A stretch of DNA of 64,000 nt from JBBROS01 sp964246015 (GCA_964246015.1 CAXTPG010000006.1:1-64000), one strand, 5' to 3'; counted from the stretch's first letter, positions 16,867-26,235 are shown. Numbers and translations are program-made. Notes: generated by a model not told the origin, from the sequence alone.

Positions 16867-17649
16867 ATGTTCGTCGACGCCGCCGGCCTGTCCACCCACG
16901 TCTCCGTCGACGGCCCGGCCGACGCGCCCGCCCTGGTGCTGCTCCACTCGCTCGGCACCTCCGCCGCCGTATGGGATCCCCAGGCCGAGGCCCTCGCCGG
17001 CCCCTTCCGCGTCATCCGCCCCGACCTGCGCGGCCACGGCCTGACCGACGTCACCCCGGGCCCCTACACGATCGAAGGCATGGCGCGCGACGTGCTCGCC
17101 GCCCTCGACGCCATGCACGTCGACCGCTTCCACCTGGCCGGCCTCAGCATCGGCGGCATGATCGCGCAATCCGTCGCCGTGCAGGCGCCGGGCCGGGTCC
17201 GCAGCCTGATGCTGTGCGACACCGCGATGGCGATCCCGCCCGCGAACCTCTGGCACGGCCGGGCCGCGATGGTCCGCACGAAGGGCCTGCCCGCCATCGC
17301 CGACGCCGTCCTCGCCCGCTGGCTCACCGCCCCCCGCCAGCAGGGCCCGCAGGCCACCGCCGTCCGCACCATGCTTCTCCGCACCCCGCCCGAGGGCTAC
17401 GCCGCCGCCGCCGAGGCCATCGCCGCCGCCGACCTCACGCCCGGCACCGCGACCCTGCGCCTGCCCACCCTCGTCATTATCGGCGACCAGGACGAGGGCA
17501 CGCCGCTGCCCAGCGCCGAAGCCATGCGCGACACCATCCCCGGCGCACGCCTTTCCATCGTCCCCGACGCGGCGCACATTCCCACCATCGAGCAGCCCGC
17601 CGCCACCACGGCCGCGCTGCAGCGTTTCCTGCAGGAGCTTCCGGCATGA
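16867..17649 (+). CDS. pcaD: 3-oxoadipate enol-lactonase
   Basis: 260 residues, alpha/beta hydrolase. It hydrolyses 3-oxoadipate enol-lactone to 3-oxoadipate in the protocatechuate branch of the beta-ketoadipate pathway. Nucleophile S94 lies in GLSIGG, the acid in IGDQDEGTP and the histidine in PDAAHIPTIEQP. The oxyanion strand is VLLHSLGTS. GGAGAACCC precedes the ATG. It overlaps pcaH by four bases (ATGA), and that linkage to pcaHG supports the specific name over a general hydrolase. pcaB and pcaC, needed to link dioxygenase and lactonase steps, are not in the window. Confidence 0.88.
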   Translation: MFVDAAGLSTHVSVDGPADAPALVLLHSLGTSAAVWDPQAEALAGPFRVIRPDLRGHGLTDVTPGPYTIEGMARDVLAALDAMHVDRFHLAGLSIGGMIAQSVAVQAPGRVRSLMLCDTAMAIPPANLWHGRAAMVRTKGLPAIADAVLARWLTAPRQQGPQATAVRTMLLRTPPEGYAAAAEAIAAADLTPGTATLRLPTLVIIGDQDEGTPLPSAEAMRDTIPGARLSIVPDAAHIPTIEQPAATTAALQRFLQELPA

Positions 17650-18371
17650 ACGACCTCCCGTTCCGCCCCTTCGCCCCCGGCAGCCAGCCGCGCGGCGACA
17701 CGCCCCAGTATCTCAGCACCGCCACCCGCCACCCCAAGCGCCCGCCGACGCCCATCCCGGGCGGGCACACCACCACGGAACTGACCGCCCCCCGCTTCAC
17801 CCAGGCCCGCTACCCCGCCCGCACCGACCTGACCCGGGCCGGCGACCACCAGGCGATGGGCGAGCGCATCGTCGTCGGCGGCCGCATCACCGACGAGGAC
17901 GGCCGCCCGCAACAGGGCGTCATGGTCGAGATCTGGCAGGCCAACGCCGCCGGCCGCTACAACCACCCCGGCGACCGGCACGACGCCCCGCTCGACCCGG
18001 CCTTCACCGGCGTCGGCCTCGTCTTCACCGACGACGACGGCCGCTACGCCTTCACCACCATCAAGCCGGGCGCCTACCCCTGGCCCAACCACCGCAACGC
18101 CTGGCGCCCCAACCACATCCACTACAGCCTGTTCGGCAGCGGCTTCGTGCAGCGCATCGTCACCCAGATGTACTTCCCAGGGGACCCGCTGCTCCCGCTC
18201 GACCCCGTCTTCAACAGCATCGCCGACACCGCCGCCCGCGATCGTCTGATCGCCGCCTTCGACCTCGACCTCACGCAGCCCGACCACGCCCTGGGCTACC
18301 GCTTCGACATGGTCCTGCGCGGCCGCGACGCGACCCCGGTCGAGGACACCCCGCACGAGCCCCACGCATGA
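17646..18371 (+). CDS. pcaH: protocatechuate 3,4-dioxygenase beta subunit
   Basis: 241 residues. With PcaG it cleaves protocatechuate between the hydroxyls (intradiol) to 3-carboxymuconate using Fe(III). The four iron ligands are visible: Y105 (AAGRYNHPGD), Y144 (PGAYPWPN), H157 and H159 (WRPNHIH). The N-terminal extension carrying QYLSTATRHPKRP is typical of the beta subunit. The start overlaps the pcaD stop by four bases and the stop overlaps the pcaG start by four, so the three are translationally coupled. Confidence 0.95.
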   Translation: MNDLPFRPFAPGSQPRGDTPQYLSTATRHPKRPPTPIPGGHTTTELTAPRFTQARYPARTDLTRAGDHQAMGERIVVGGRITDEDGRPQQGVMVEIWQANAAGRYNHPGDRHDAPLDPAFTGVGLVFTDDDGRYAFTTIKPGAYPWPNHRNAWRPNHIHYSLFGSGFVQRIVTQMYFPGDPLLPLDPVFNSIADTAARDRLIAAFDLDLTQPDHALGYRFDMVLRGRDATPVEDTPHEPHA

Positions 18372-18907
18372 TCCGCCTCCCGGCCATCGGCAGCCAGACC
18401 ATCGGTCCCTACTGGCACATGCTCGACTACAAGGGCTGGGACGACCTGACCCGCTTCGGCGCCCAGGGGCAGCGCATCCGCCTCATCGGCACCATCACCG
18501 ACGGCGCCGGCCGCCCCTGCGCCGATAGCTGCGTGGAGCTGTGGCAGCCGAGCCCCGCCGCCTCCCCGGTTTGGGACGGGTTCGGCCGCGCCGAGGCCGA
18601 CAAGACCGGCACCTACGCCTTCACCACGCTCAAGCCCGGTCCCGTGCCCCTGGGCCGCGGCCGCAACGGCCACCAGGCGCCCCATTGCGCGCTCACCATC
18701 TTCGGCCGCGGCGTCATGCTGCACCTCCAGACCCGCCTCTACTTCGACGGCGACCCGCTGAACGACGAGGACCCGCTGCTCGCCAGCCTAGACCCGGCCC
18801 GCCGCCGCACCCTGATCGCCCGGCCCGAACCCGATCAGCCGATCCCCACCTGGCGCCTCGACATCCGCCTGCAAGGGCAGGACGAAACCGTATTCCTGGA
18901 CATCTGA
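18368..18907 (+). CDS. pcaG: protocatechuate 3,4-dioxygenase alpha subunit
   Basis: 179 residues, a normal length for the non-catalytic alpha subunit. It shares the dioxygenase fold (SQTIGPYWHML, ADSCVELWQPS, GTYAFTTLKPGPVPL) but lacks the full tyrosine/histidine iron set of the beta subunit, as expected. It completes the cytosolic (alpha-beta-iron) complex with PcaH, whose gene it overlaps by four bases. The GST gene begins one base after its stop. Confidence 0.94.
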   Translation: MIRLPAIGSQTIGPYWHMLDYKGWDDLTRFGAQGQRIRLIGTITDGAGRPCADSCVELWQPSPAASPVWDGFGRAEADKTGTYAFTTLKPGPVPLGRGRNGHQAPHCALTIFGRGVMLHLQTRLYFDGDPLNDEDPLLASLDPARRRTLIARPEPDQPIPTWRLDIRLQGQDETVFLDI

Positions 18908-18908
18908 C

Positions 18909-19571
18909 ATGACCCAAGCACGCTTCGAGCTGTTCGCCTTCTGGCGCACCTCCGCCACCTACCGCGTGCGCGTCGCGATGAACCTGAAAGGCCTCCACGC
19001 CGACGAGACGATCGTCGATCTGGAGTCCGGCGCCCAGCGCGACCCGGCCTTCCTCGCCATCAACCCCATGGGCGCCATCCCCGCCCTGATCGACCGCGAG
19101 GGCCCCCCCGCCCCCATCACGCAATCCCTCGCGATCCTCGAATTCCTGGACGAGACCGCCCCCACGCCGCCCCTCCTCCCGCCCGACCCGCACGGCCGCG
19201 CCCGCGTCCGCAGCCTGGCCGCGATGCTGGCCGCCGACACCCACCCCATGATCACGCCCCGCGTCCGCACCTACCTCTATGCCAAGGGCTGGGACCCGGA
19301 CGCCTGGAAGGCCTGGCAGGCGCACTGGTTCACGACCGGGCTGCAGGCCTTCGAGAAGCGCCTGGCCGAACCCGCCACGGGCCGCTTCTGCCACGGCGAC
19401 GCGATCACCAGCGCCGACATATGCCTGGCCAGCATCCTGGTGGTGATGCGAGTCTTCAAGATCGACGTGCCGGCCATCCCGACCATCGACCGCATCATGG
19501 CGGAATGCGAAGCCCACGAGGCCTTCGCCAAAGCCGACCCCCGCAAACAGCCCGGTGCACCGCCGCCGTAG
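18909..19571 (+). CDS. zeta-class glutathione S-transferase / maleylacetoacetate isomerase-like
   Basis: 220 residues with an N-terminal thioredoxin-like domain (FELFAFWRTSATYRVRVAMNL, NPMGAIPALID, ITQSLAILEFLDE) and a C-terminal helical domain (FCHGDAITSADICLASIL). The zeta signature is recognisable, but the usual SSC is TSA at residues 14-16, so the cysteine is absent, as in a number of bacterial members. MaiA isomerises maleylacetoacetate to fumarylacetoacetate with glutathione, in tyrosine or gentisate degradation. Cotranscription with pcaDHG points to a role in aromatic catabolism, but the protocatechuate route itself needs no such isomerase, so the specific substrate is uncertain. Confidence 0.75.
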   Translation: MTQARFELFAFWRTSATYRVRVAMNLKGLHADETIVDLESGAQRDPAFLAINPMGAIPALIDREGPPAPITQSLAILEFLDETAPTPPLLPPDPHGRARVRSLAAMLAADTHPMITPRVRTYLYAKGWDPDAWKAWQAHWFTTGLQAFEKRLAEPATGRFCHGDAITSADICLASILVVMRVFKIDVPAIPTIDRIMAECEAHEAFAKADPRKQPGAPPP

Positions 19572-19592
19572 GGTGGGTCCTTCAACCCACCC
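19571..19592. terminator. bidirectional hairpin between convergent genes
   Basis: GGGTGGGT (19571-19578) and ACCCACCC (19585-19592) form a perfect 8-bp stem with a 6-base loop right after the GST stop and 31 bases before the zapE stop. There is no T-run, so it may stabilise 3' ends rather than terminate by itself. Confidence 0.5.
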
Positions 19593-19622
19593 TCGACAAC
19601 CTCGGCCCGTCCCCCGCGCCCA

Positions 19623-20792
19623 TCAAGTCAGGTGCGGCAACTGCAGGTATTCCAGGCTCTGCATCTCCCAAAGCCGCGACGCCGTCCGCCGGAACGCCTC
19701 CGCCCCCTCGCCACGCTCGTACAACTCGTCCGGCACCGCCGCCGCACTCGCGACCAGCTTCACGCGGTGGTCGTACAGCGCGTCGATCAGCACGATGAAC
19801 CGCCGCGCCTTGTCGTAGTTGTCGGGACTGAGCCGCGGCACCCCGTCCAGCACCAGCGCCTGGAAATGGGTCGCCAGCGCCAGGTAGTCGCCCGCCCCCA
19901 GCGGCTGCCCGCACAGCGCCTCGAAATCGAACCGCGCGACCCCCTGGGCCGCGAGCGGCGCCACGAGCTGGTGGCCCATCACCATCAGCCGCTCCGACCG
20001 TGCCGGCGCCCCGCGCGTCAGCTCCAGGAACGCGGCATCCAGCGCCGCGTCGGCGCGCGAGTCCGACGGCACGTGCCAGGTGGTCGCAAGCCCCCGCAAC
20101 CGGTCCCGCCGCCAGTCGCGGCTGCCCGTCATGACGATCAGGTCGAGATACTGCTGGATCAGCGCGATGAACGGCAGGAACGCATCCCGCCCCGGCTGCC
20201 CGGCGAACAGGTCCCCCGGCGCCACGTTGCTCGTCGCCACCACCACCACGCCCCTGGCGAACAGCGCCTTGAACAGCCGCCCGAGGATCATGGCGTCCGC
20301 GACGTCGTTGACCTGGAACTCGTCGAAGCACAGCAACCACGCCTCGTCGGCGATGCGGTCCGCCAGCGGCGGAATGGGGTCGTCGCTGTGCGGGTCGGCC
20401 AGGCGGTGCGGTTCCCGCCGCCACGCGTGGATGCGGCTGTGCGACTCCTGCATGAACTGGTGGAAGTGGACCCGGCGCTTCCGCGGCACCTCGGCCGTCG
20501 CGAAGAACAGGTCCATCAGCATGGACTTCCCACGCCCGACCTCACCCACGAGGTAGATGCCGTGCGGGTAGTTCTCCGGAATGTCGTCCGTGTGCTTGCG
20601 CTTGCGGAGCCGGTCCCAGAAGCTGGGCTCCTCCCGCGCTTCCGGCGCATAGCCGCGCAGCCGCAGCCACAGCGCCTGCAGCCGCTCCGCCGCCAACGCC
20701 TGCGCCGGGTCGGTGGTCAGCTCCCCGGTGTCGAGCCGGGCGCGATACGCCGCCAACGGACCCTTCGACGTGCGTGGCGCCCCGCCATCCAT
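19623..20792 (-). CDS. zapE: cell division protein ZapE (AFG1-like ATPase)
   Basis: 389 residues from the chosen ATG. It is an AAA-type ATPase that in gammaproteobacteria associates with the Z-ring at constriction. Seen: Walker A GEVGRGKSMLMDLFF, the His-rich segment KRRVHFHQFMQESH, Walker B WLLCFDEFQVNDVADAMIL and the sensor VVATSNVAPGDLF. The start MDGGAPRTSKGPLAAYRARL leads straight into the conserved N-terminus; the frame is open for 29 more codons upstream to another ATG. The gene converges on the GST gene and diverges from the small secreted protein. In many alphaproteobacteria zapE lies near TCA genes. Confidence 0.9.
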   Translation of the reverse strand: MDGGAPRTSKGPLAAYRARLDTGELTTDPAQALAAERLQALWLRLRGYAPEAREEPSFWDRLRKRKHTDDIPENYPHGIYLVGEVGRGKSMLMDLFFATAEVPRKRRVHFHQFMQESHSRIHAWRREPHRLADPHSDDPIPPLADRIADEAWLLCFDEFQVNDVADAMILGRLFKALFARGVVVVATSNVAPGDLFAGQPGRDAFLPFIALIQQYLDLIVMTGSRDWRRDRLRGLATTWHVPSDSRADAALDAAFLELTRGAPARSERLMVMGHQLVAPLAAQGVARFDFEALCGQPLGAGDYLALATHFQALVLDGVPRLSPDNYDKARRFIVLIDALYDHRVKLVASAAAVPDELYERGEGAEAFRRTASRLWEMQSLEYLQLPHLT

Positions 20793-20921
20793 CACAGTCG
20801 CCGGCGATTCAGGCACAATGCTGCAATTCGGCAACACATCAACGAATAGCGAGCCTGTAACCTTTGCATAGCTTGACACGTTGATCTGTCAGTAACTTCC
20901 GGGGCGGAGAAGGTATACGTT

Positions 20922-21158
20922 ATGAAGACCGCACTCATCACCGCCACCTTGCTCGTCCTGGCCGCCGCCGGAACGCCCTCATCCGCCCGGGAAATCCAAA
21001 GCCCGGTCGCCCGCCAAGTCTATACCTGCGAGGCGGGCGGTCTGTCTCGGGTCGCCATGCGCCCCAGCCCTGCGCCCTGCTGCGACGGGATGCTGGGCTG
21101 TCCGCAGCTTCTGGGCAACACCGGGCTGGTGAAGCCGCGCCGGGCCAATCGCACCTGA
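20922..21158 (+). CDS. small secreted protein, unknown function
   Basis: 78 residues. A signal peptide is clear (MKTALITATLLVLAAAG, cleavage likely after SSA near residue 22), so the mature protein is about 56 residues and periplasmic or secreted. It contains five cysteines including a CC pair, spaced as C-x19-CC-x4-C, which could form disulfides. GGAGAAGG lies about eight bases before the ATG. TTGACA at 20873-20878 with TAACTT 14 bases later is a weak promoter candidate. I do not recognise a family. It stands alone between the divergent zapE and the oxygenase gene. Confidence 0.6.
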   Translation: MKTALITATLLVLAAAGTPSSAREIQSPVARQVYTCEAGGLSRVAMRPSPAPCCDGMLGCPQLLGNTGLVKPRRANRT

Positions 21159-21195
21159 CGTTGCAAACCGGCCGGCTCCGCGCCTAATACGGCGC

Positions 21196-21828
21196 ATGAC
21201 CGCGCTCGATTACGACAGGCTGGCCGCGACCCCGGTCGCCTCCGACCCCTTCCCCCACATCGTCGTCCCGCAGTTCGTGCCCGCCCCGGCGCTCTCCGCC
21301 GTCGTGGCTGACCTGCCCCCGATCCAGAAAGGCGGCTCGTTCCCGACGGATGGCCTCCGCCTGGGCCCCGCCGGCCGCGCCTTGATCCAGGAGCTGGAAG
21401 GCCCCCGCTTCCGGGCCGCCATCGCCGACAAGTTCGGCCTGCAGCTCGATGGCGCGCCGACCATGGTCACCCTGCGGGGCCAGTCGCGCGAGAAGGACGG
21501 CCGCATCCACTGCGACAGCACCGCCAAACGCGTGACGATCCTCCTCTACCTCAACCCCGAAACCGCCGACTGGGCCCGCAAGGACGGCTGCCTCCGCCTG
21601 CTCCGCGGCCCCACCGACATCGAGGACTACGCCGTCGAGGTCCCGCCCGTGAACGGCACGCTGCTGGTGTTCCCGAACGGCCCCACGACCTACCACGGTC
21701 ACAAGCAGTTCGTCGGCCGCCGCTACGTCGTCCAGCTCAATTACATGACCACCGACGACAAGGCCCGCTACGAGATGCGCAGGCACCGCATTTCGGCGTT
21801 CCTGAAGCGGCTGACCCGCGCCGCGTAG
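21196..21828 (+). CDS. 2-oxoglutarate/Fe(II)-dependent oxygenase
   Basis: 210 residues. The iron triad is visible as H105 and D107 in RIHCDST and a distal histidine (H167 or H169) in TTYHGHKQF, with R175 (GRRYVVQLNY) placed to bind 2-oxoglutarate. The core strands (VTILLYLN, LLVFPNG) fit the P4H-like double-stranded beta-helix. Members hydroxylate proteins or small molecules; the substrate is not apparent. The gene stands 37 bases after the small secreted protein and could share its transcript. Confidence 0.78.
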   Translation: MTALDYDRLAATPVASDPFPHIVVPQFVPAPALSAVVADLPPIQKGGSFPTDGLRLGPAGRALIQELEGPRFRAAIADKFGLQLDGAPTMVTLRGQSREKDGRIHCDSTAKRVTILLYLNPETADWARKDGCLRLLRGPTDIEDYAVEVPPVNGTLLVFPNGPTTYHGHKQFVGRRYVVQLNYMTTDDKARYEMRRHRISAFLKRLTRAA

Positions 21829-21872
21829 CGCAGCGGCAAGGTCGCGGTCCAGTCGACCGCTCGGTCATCCCG

Positions 21873-23480
21873 TCAGGGCGGCAATTCAGCCCAGATTGCC
21901 GCCGGAAGCCCATCGTCGCGCGGCGTCAGCCGGATGCCGCGGCCGCTGGCCCAGACCTTCGTGGTGCTGAGCACCGGAATCACCCCAAGATCTTCGGCCC
22001 CGATACGGACGGCCAGACGGAGCTTCTCGGCCCGCCCCTCCTCGTCCCGCGCCTCGTCCGCCGATGCCACCGCGGCGTCCAGCGCCTGGTTCACGTAGCG
22101 CCCGTAGTTCGAACCGCCCCGGCCCGTCACGCGATCGTTCGACGCGAGGGTGAGGCTCACGACGTAGTAGGCGTCGTCCCCGCTCTGGTTGCAGCAGTCG
22201 AACAGCCGCAGCCCGAACTGCCCCCGCGCGCCCCGGGCGACGAACACCGGCCATGGCACGGAATCGACCTCCGTTCTGACTCCGATCCGTGCCCACATCT
22301 GCGCCACCGCCTGGCCGGTCGATGACCCCCAGACGATGCGATCGGACGGAACCAGCAGCTTCACCCGCAACCCGTTCGGGAACCCCGCCTCTGCCAGCAG
22401 CGCCCGCGCCTGCTGAACATCCTGAACTGGCGGCACGATGTCCGGGTTGAACCCCACCGCCCCGGCCGTCGCGATCTGACCCGATGGCGTTGCCGCGCCC
22501 TCGCCGATCCGATCCGCCAGTGCCGCCCGGTTGAGCGCCAGCGACAGGGCCTGCCGGACCCGCAGGTCATCCAGCGGATTGGCCGCCAACACCTCTCCGT
22601 CCGGGCCGGAAACCTGGCCCGGACCAGGTTCCTTCATCCGGTTGACCTGGAGGAAGGTGCTGGACGTGCTCGCCCGGCTCGTGATCGCGACGCCCGGGGC
22701 CGCCCGCAGCCGGGCATGATCGTTCCACTCCGGCTGGTCGATCACGTCCACGTCGCCCGCCAGCAGCGCCGCGGTGCGCGCCGCCCCGTTGGGGATCGAC
22801 ATCAGGCGCACATGGGTCCAGGGCACCGGACCGCCCCACCAGTGTTCGTTGCGCTCGAGCTCGACCCCGGCCCCGGGAAGGAAGCGGACGACGCGGAACG
22901 GGCCCGAGCCCAGCGACGCGCGCAGGCTGTCGAAGGCGGCACTGTCGGCGCCGGCTGCCGCCCGCCTGGACACCACGGCGACGCGCGACAGCATGAGCGG
23001 CAGCGTCGGATCGAACCCGTGGGTCCGGATGAGTAGCGTGAGCGGACCTGTCACCTCGACCGCCCGCACCCGGGTGAGCAGGATCGCCGTCGTCGCGACG
23101 CCGCCCGCCGTCGCCTGCGACCGCGCAAAGGAGAACGCCACGTCGTCGGCGGTGACGGGCGATCCGTCGCTGAAGCGGGCGTCGTCGCGAAGCACGAACT
23201 CCCACAGGTCCGGCGCCACCCTGCGATAGCTGCGCGCCAGGGCCGGCTCCATTCTGGCGGGAACGCCGGGCACGAGCGGGGCCGGGCGGGTCAGCGTGTC
23301 GAACACTTGTTGCGCCAGCGCGATGTTGAAGGCGGCCACGTAGGCGTGCGGATCGACCGTGGTCGGCGCGACCGTGAGCCCGATGACGAGCCGCCGGACC
23401 GGCGGATCGGCGGCCACGACCGCACCGGCGCCCGAAAGCCAGACCGCCAGCGTTGCCAGAAGCCAGCGCCGCCCCTTCAC
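21873..23480 (-). CDS. peptide/nickel-type ABC substrate-binding protein (SBP_bac_5)
   Basis: 535 residues. A GTG start overlaps the stop of the upstream synthetase gene (GTGA), meaning tight translational coupling. Signal peptide to about residue 23 (LLATLAVWLSGAGAVVAA). Family features in order: LVIGLTVAPTTVDPHAY, LWEFVLRDDARFSDGSPVTADDV, GSGPFRVVRF, NEHWWGG and VRQALSLALNRAALADRI. These proteins bind oligopeptides, opines or metal-chelator complexes in the periplasm. No partner permease or ATPase is present. Coupling to a nonribosomal-type synthetase suggests it binds the synthetase product (for example a metallophore), which is inference. Confidence 0.88.
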   Translation of the reverse strand: MKGRRWLLATLAVWLSGAGAVVAADPPVRRLVIGLTVAPTTVDPHAYVAAFNIALAQQVFDTLTRPAPLVPGVPARMEPALARSYRRVAPDLWEFVLRDDARFSDGSPVTADDVAFSFARSQATAGGVATTAILLTRVRAVEVTGPLTLLIRTHGFDPTLPLMLSRVAVVSRRAAAGADSAAFDSLRASLGSGPFRVVRFLPGAGVELERNEHWWGGPVPWTHVRLMSIPNGAARTAALLAGDVDVIDQPEWNDHARLRAAPGVAITSRASTSSTFLQVNRMKEPGPGQVSGPDGEVLAANPLDDLRVRQALSLALNRAALADRIGEGAATPSGQIATAGAVGFNPDIVPPVQDVQQARALLAEAGFPNGLRVKLLVPSDRIVWGSSTGQAVAQMWARIGVRTEVDSVPWPVFVARGARGQFGLRLFDCCNQSGDDAYYVVSLTLASNDRVTGRGGSNYGRYVNQALDAAVASADEARDEEGRAEKLRLAVRIGAEDLGVIPVLSTTKVWASGRGIRLTPRDDGLPAAIWAELPP

Positions 23481-26104
23481 GCGGCCGGTTCCATCAAAGC
23501 GCGTCGGATCGCGCCCGAAACCGCGGCCCGGTGTGCCGCCGACAGCACGCTCATGTGGTCGCCCCCGACGGCGACGACCTCCACATGCTCGGCAAGCTCT
23601 CCCCAGCCGAGATCCGCGGGCGTTCCCGCCGGGTGGTCGGTCGTGCGGATCACCAGCACCGGCGCGCGCAGCGTCCGGGCCGGTGGACTCCAGCCGGACG
23701 CCCAGGCGCTCGTCGCCTGAAAGCGGAGCTCGTGTGCGAGGTGATGGCCGGTCCAGTAGCCGATGTCCCCGGGGAGGCGCTCCAGTTGCCGCACGATCGG
23801 CGCACCGATCCGGCGCGCGAGCGGCCGCAACGGCGCGCTGCCCAGCAACCGCGCCAGGGCCATCCCGGACATCTCCTGCCTCACGCCGGGTCGACGCAGG
23901 CGGTGCAGCGACCACCAGGTTTCCTTGATCGACCCGGGAAGCTCCAGCACGTGCTTGCGTCCCGTGCTCCACCGTGGCGTCCGCATGTCGATCACGATCA
24001 ACCGGTCGATACGGCGCCCCTCCGCCTCGAGCGCGAAGGCGGCGGCGGCGGCGACGTGGACCCCGAAGGAGTAGCCGACGAGAGTAAGCGGCCCTTCCGC
24101 CGCAATGGAGCGGATGTCGGCGAGCGCCGCCGCGACGATGCCATCCATCCCCATGCGGCCCTGAAGCATCTCGCGCCACCCAGGATAGGCAAGCATGTCC
24201 ATCCGTCCGGCCCCGAGGCACTCCGCCCGCAACCCCGCCAGCCCCGGCGTGTCGCCACGGGCACCTGCCAGCATGAAGATGCCGCTGCCCGCCGGGCGAT
24301 GACCGACCAGCGCCTGATCGAGCGCACGCGCCATGCCCGCTGCGTCCGCATCCCCCCGGAACGCGTCCAGGGAAAGGCTGCGTCCGACACGGCTTTCCAG
24401 AGCGAAGACGAACGTCAGCAGCCGCAGTGAGTCGCCCGCGGAGTCGACGAAGCTGACCCCGGGCGCAGGCGGGGCGCCGAACACGCGAAGCCAGGCGATC
24501 GCGACCGCCCGCACCGAGGCCGGGCTGGCCTCCGGCGAGCGTGCCTGCGATCCCGCCGTGGAGCTCTGCGATGCTGCGGCGAGACGCGTCAGGGCCTCCC
24601 GGTCGATCTTGCCGCTCGGGTTGAGCGGCAGCCCAGCGACCTCGATCACGCGGGCCGGCAGATGCGCGGCGGGCAGGCTTGCGCGCAACCCCCGCGCGAC
24701 CGCCTCCGCCACGGCATCACGACCCGGCACGGGTACGACGAACCCGACCAGCGACGCCGGACGCCCGTCTGCCTGCCGCACCAGTATGGCGGCCTCGGCC
24801 ACATCCGGGAGCCGTCGCATCGCCGCCTCGATCAGCCCAGGATCGACGCGTTGCCCGTGTATCTTCACGATGCGGTCTTCGCGCCCGGCGACGACCAGGC
24901 GCCCGGACGGGGTGCGCCGGGCGATGTCTCCGGTCCGGACCATGCGTCGGGACGGGTCGTCCGGGTCCATGTGCAGCCGGCCCGCGACAAGACGTCCGTC
25001 GATCCATTCGCCGATCGCGACGGCATGACCACGCACGACCACCGCACCAGGCTCGCCGTCCGGGACGGGACACCCATCCTCCCCCAGCAGAGTGACGGTG
25101 CTGCCCGGCAGCGGGACGCCGGAGGCGACAAGGACGGGGTCGTCGTCGAAGGCCGGATCGACCACCCAGTCGGCGATGCGGGCCTCCGTCGAGCTCAACG
25201 TGGCGTAGATTCGGCACGCCGGGGGCAGTGCCGCAGCGACCGCGTCCACGTCGTCGCGGAACAGCACGTCGCCGCCGAGATGAACGAAGCGCAACCCGGC
25301 TATGGCGCGGGCCGCCCCGTTGGCGGACAGAAGCGCCTTCATCACCTGGGGTGGCGCGCGCAGGATGGTCACACGCGCCCGGGCGATGTCCGTCAGCACG
25401 CCGCCATGCCCGGCCGACCGCAGGTCGCTCAGCAGCAGCGCAGCCCCTGCGAGCAAGGCTTCGACACGCAACAGATAGGCCGCGGCCGTGTGACCGGGCG
25501 CGATCGACAGGAGCACGTCCCCTTCGCCCAGACCGGTAAGCTCGACCTTATGCGGCACTGGCGCCATCAAGGAGCGCTGGCTGTGCACGATACCCTTCGG
25601 GACGCCGGTGCTGCCAGACGTGAGGAGGATGACTGCCGGCGCGTCCAAATCGACGGTCGCGGGCACGGTAGGCTGGCCTGTCGCCACACAGTCCTCGTAG
25701 ACGATGACCGGAAGGCCCAGCGCGGCTGCCATCGGCGCGTCGCCCGCCTGCACGAGAACGCCCGCGAGCCCCGTCGATGCGACGACGGAGGCGAGGAACG
25801 CGGGAGGCGCCCTCCGATCGAGCAACAGGTGCAGCCGGCCAGCTCTCAAGAGCCCGAACATCGCCACGATGAAATCGGCGCCGTCCGGCAACAGGACGCC
25901 GATCGGTCCGGATGGAAACTCGGCCGCGACGATGGCGGCGCCCAGGCTCGCAGCCCGATCGGCCAGTTCGGCCCGGGTCACGACCCTTGTACCGTCCAGC
26001 ACGGCGATCCGGTCCGGCGCGGCGGCGGCCAAGCGGGCGAGGCACGCCGCCAACGACAGATCGCGAGGCCTTCGCAACCCCGCCTTTGCCTCCACGGCGC
26101 GCAT
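23477..26104 (-). CDS. stand-alone adenylation-carrier-thioesterase synthetase (NRPS-like)
   Basis: 875 residues in three domains. Residues about 15-515 are an AMP-forming adenylation domain: LLTSGSTGVPKGIVHS (phosphate loop), YATLSSTEARI, RTGDIARR, GREDRIVKIHGQRVDP and the catalytic lysine in NPSGKIDRE. Residues about 535-610 are a carrier domain with DSAGDSLRLL, where the serine takes phosphopantetheine. Residues about 620-870 are a thioesterase with GYSFGVH and a histidine in GGDHMSVL. There is no condensation domain. Known A-T-TE enzymes (for example furanone or quinone synthetases) join two aryl-pyruvates; that activity is only a suggestion here. It is coupled to the binding-protein gene downstream. 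Confidence 0.85.
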   Translation of the reverse strand: MRAVEAKAGLRRPRDLSLAACLARLAAAAPDRIAVLDGTRVVTRAELADRAASLGAAIVAAEFPSGPIGVLLPDGADFIVAMFGLLRAGRLHLLLDRRAPPAFLASVVASTGLAGVLVQAGDAPMAAALGLPVIVYEDCVATGQPTVPATVDLDAPAVILLTSGSTGVPKGIVHSQRSLMAPVPHKVELTGLGEGDVLLSIAPGHTAAAYLLRVEALLAGAALLLSDLRSAGHGGVLTDIARARVTILRAPPQVMKALLSANGAARAIAGLRFVHLGGDVLFRDDVDAVAAALPPACRIYATLSSTEARIADWVVDPAFDDDPVLVASGVPLPGSTVTLLGEDGCPVPDGEPGAVVVRGHAVAIGEWIDGRLVAGRLHMDPDDPSRRMVRTGDIARRTPSGRLVVAGREDRIVKIHGQRVDPGLIEAAMRRLPDVAEAAILVRQADGRPASLVGFVVPVPGRDAVAEAVARGLRASLPAAHLPARVIEVAGLPLNPSGKIDREALTRLAAASQSSTAGSQARSPEASPASVRAVAIAWLRVFGAPPAPGVSFVDSAGDSLRLLTFVFALESRVGRSLSLDAFRGDADAAGMARALDQALVGHRPAGSGIFMLAGARGDTPGLAGLRAECLGAGRMDMLAYPGWREMLQGRMGMDGIVAAALADIRSIAAEGPLTLVGYSFGVHVAAAAAFALEAEGRRIDRLIVIDMRTPRWSTGRKHVLELPGSIKETWWSLHRLRRPGVRQEMSGMALARLLGSAPLRPLARRIGAPIVRQLERLPGDIGYWTGHHLAHELRFQATSAWASGWSPPARTLRAPVLVIRTTDHPAGTPADLGWGELAEHVEVVAVGGDHMSVLSAAHRAAVSGAIRRALMEPAA

Positions 26105-26235
26105 CCCTGTTCAGCTCCGAGTTCTATGCGTGCGGTTGCCAGAACCGAATGTGTGGCCACCCGTGGGCGCGTTATCGAACGGCTTCTACCATTCTATCAC
26201 GAACAGTTGAAAGTGGGCGCTGTTGGGCACCGGCC

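Noticed and set aside
18909..19571. Naming the GST gene maiA
   Set aside because: Family match is good, but the SSC motif is TSA and the protocatechuate pathway needs no maleylacetoacetate isomerase, so the exact activity is not supported.
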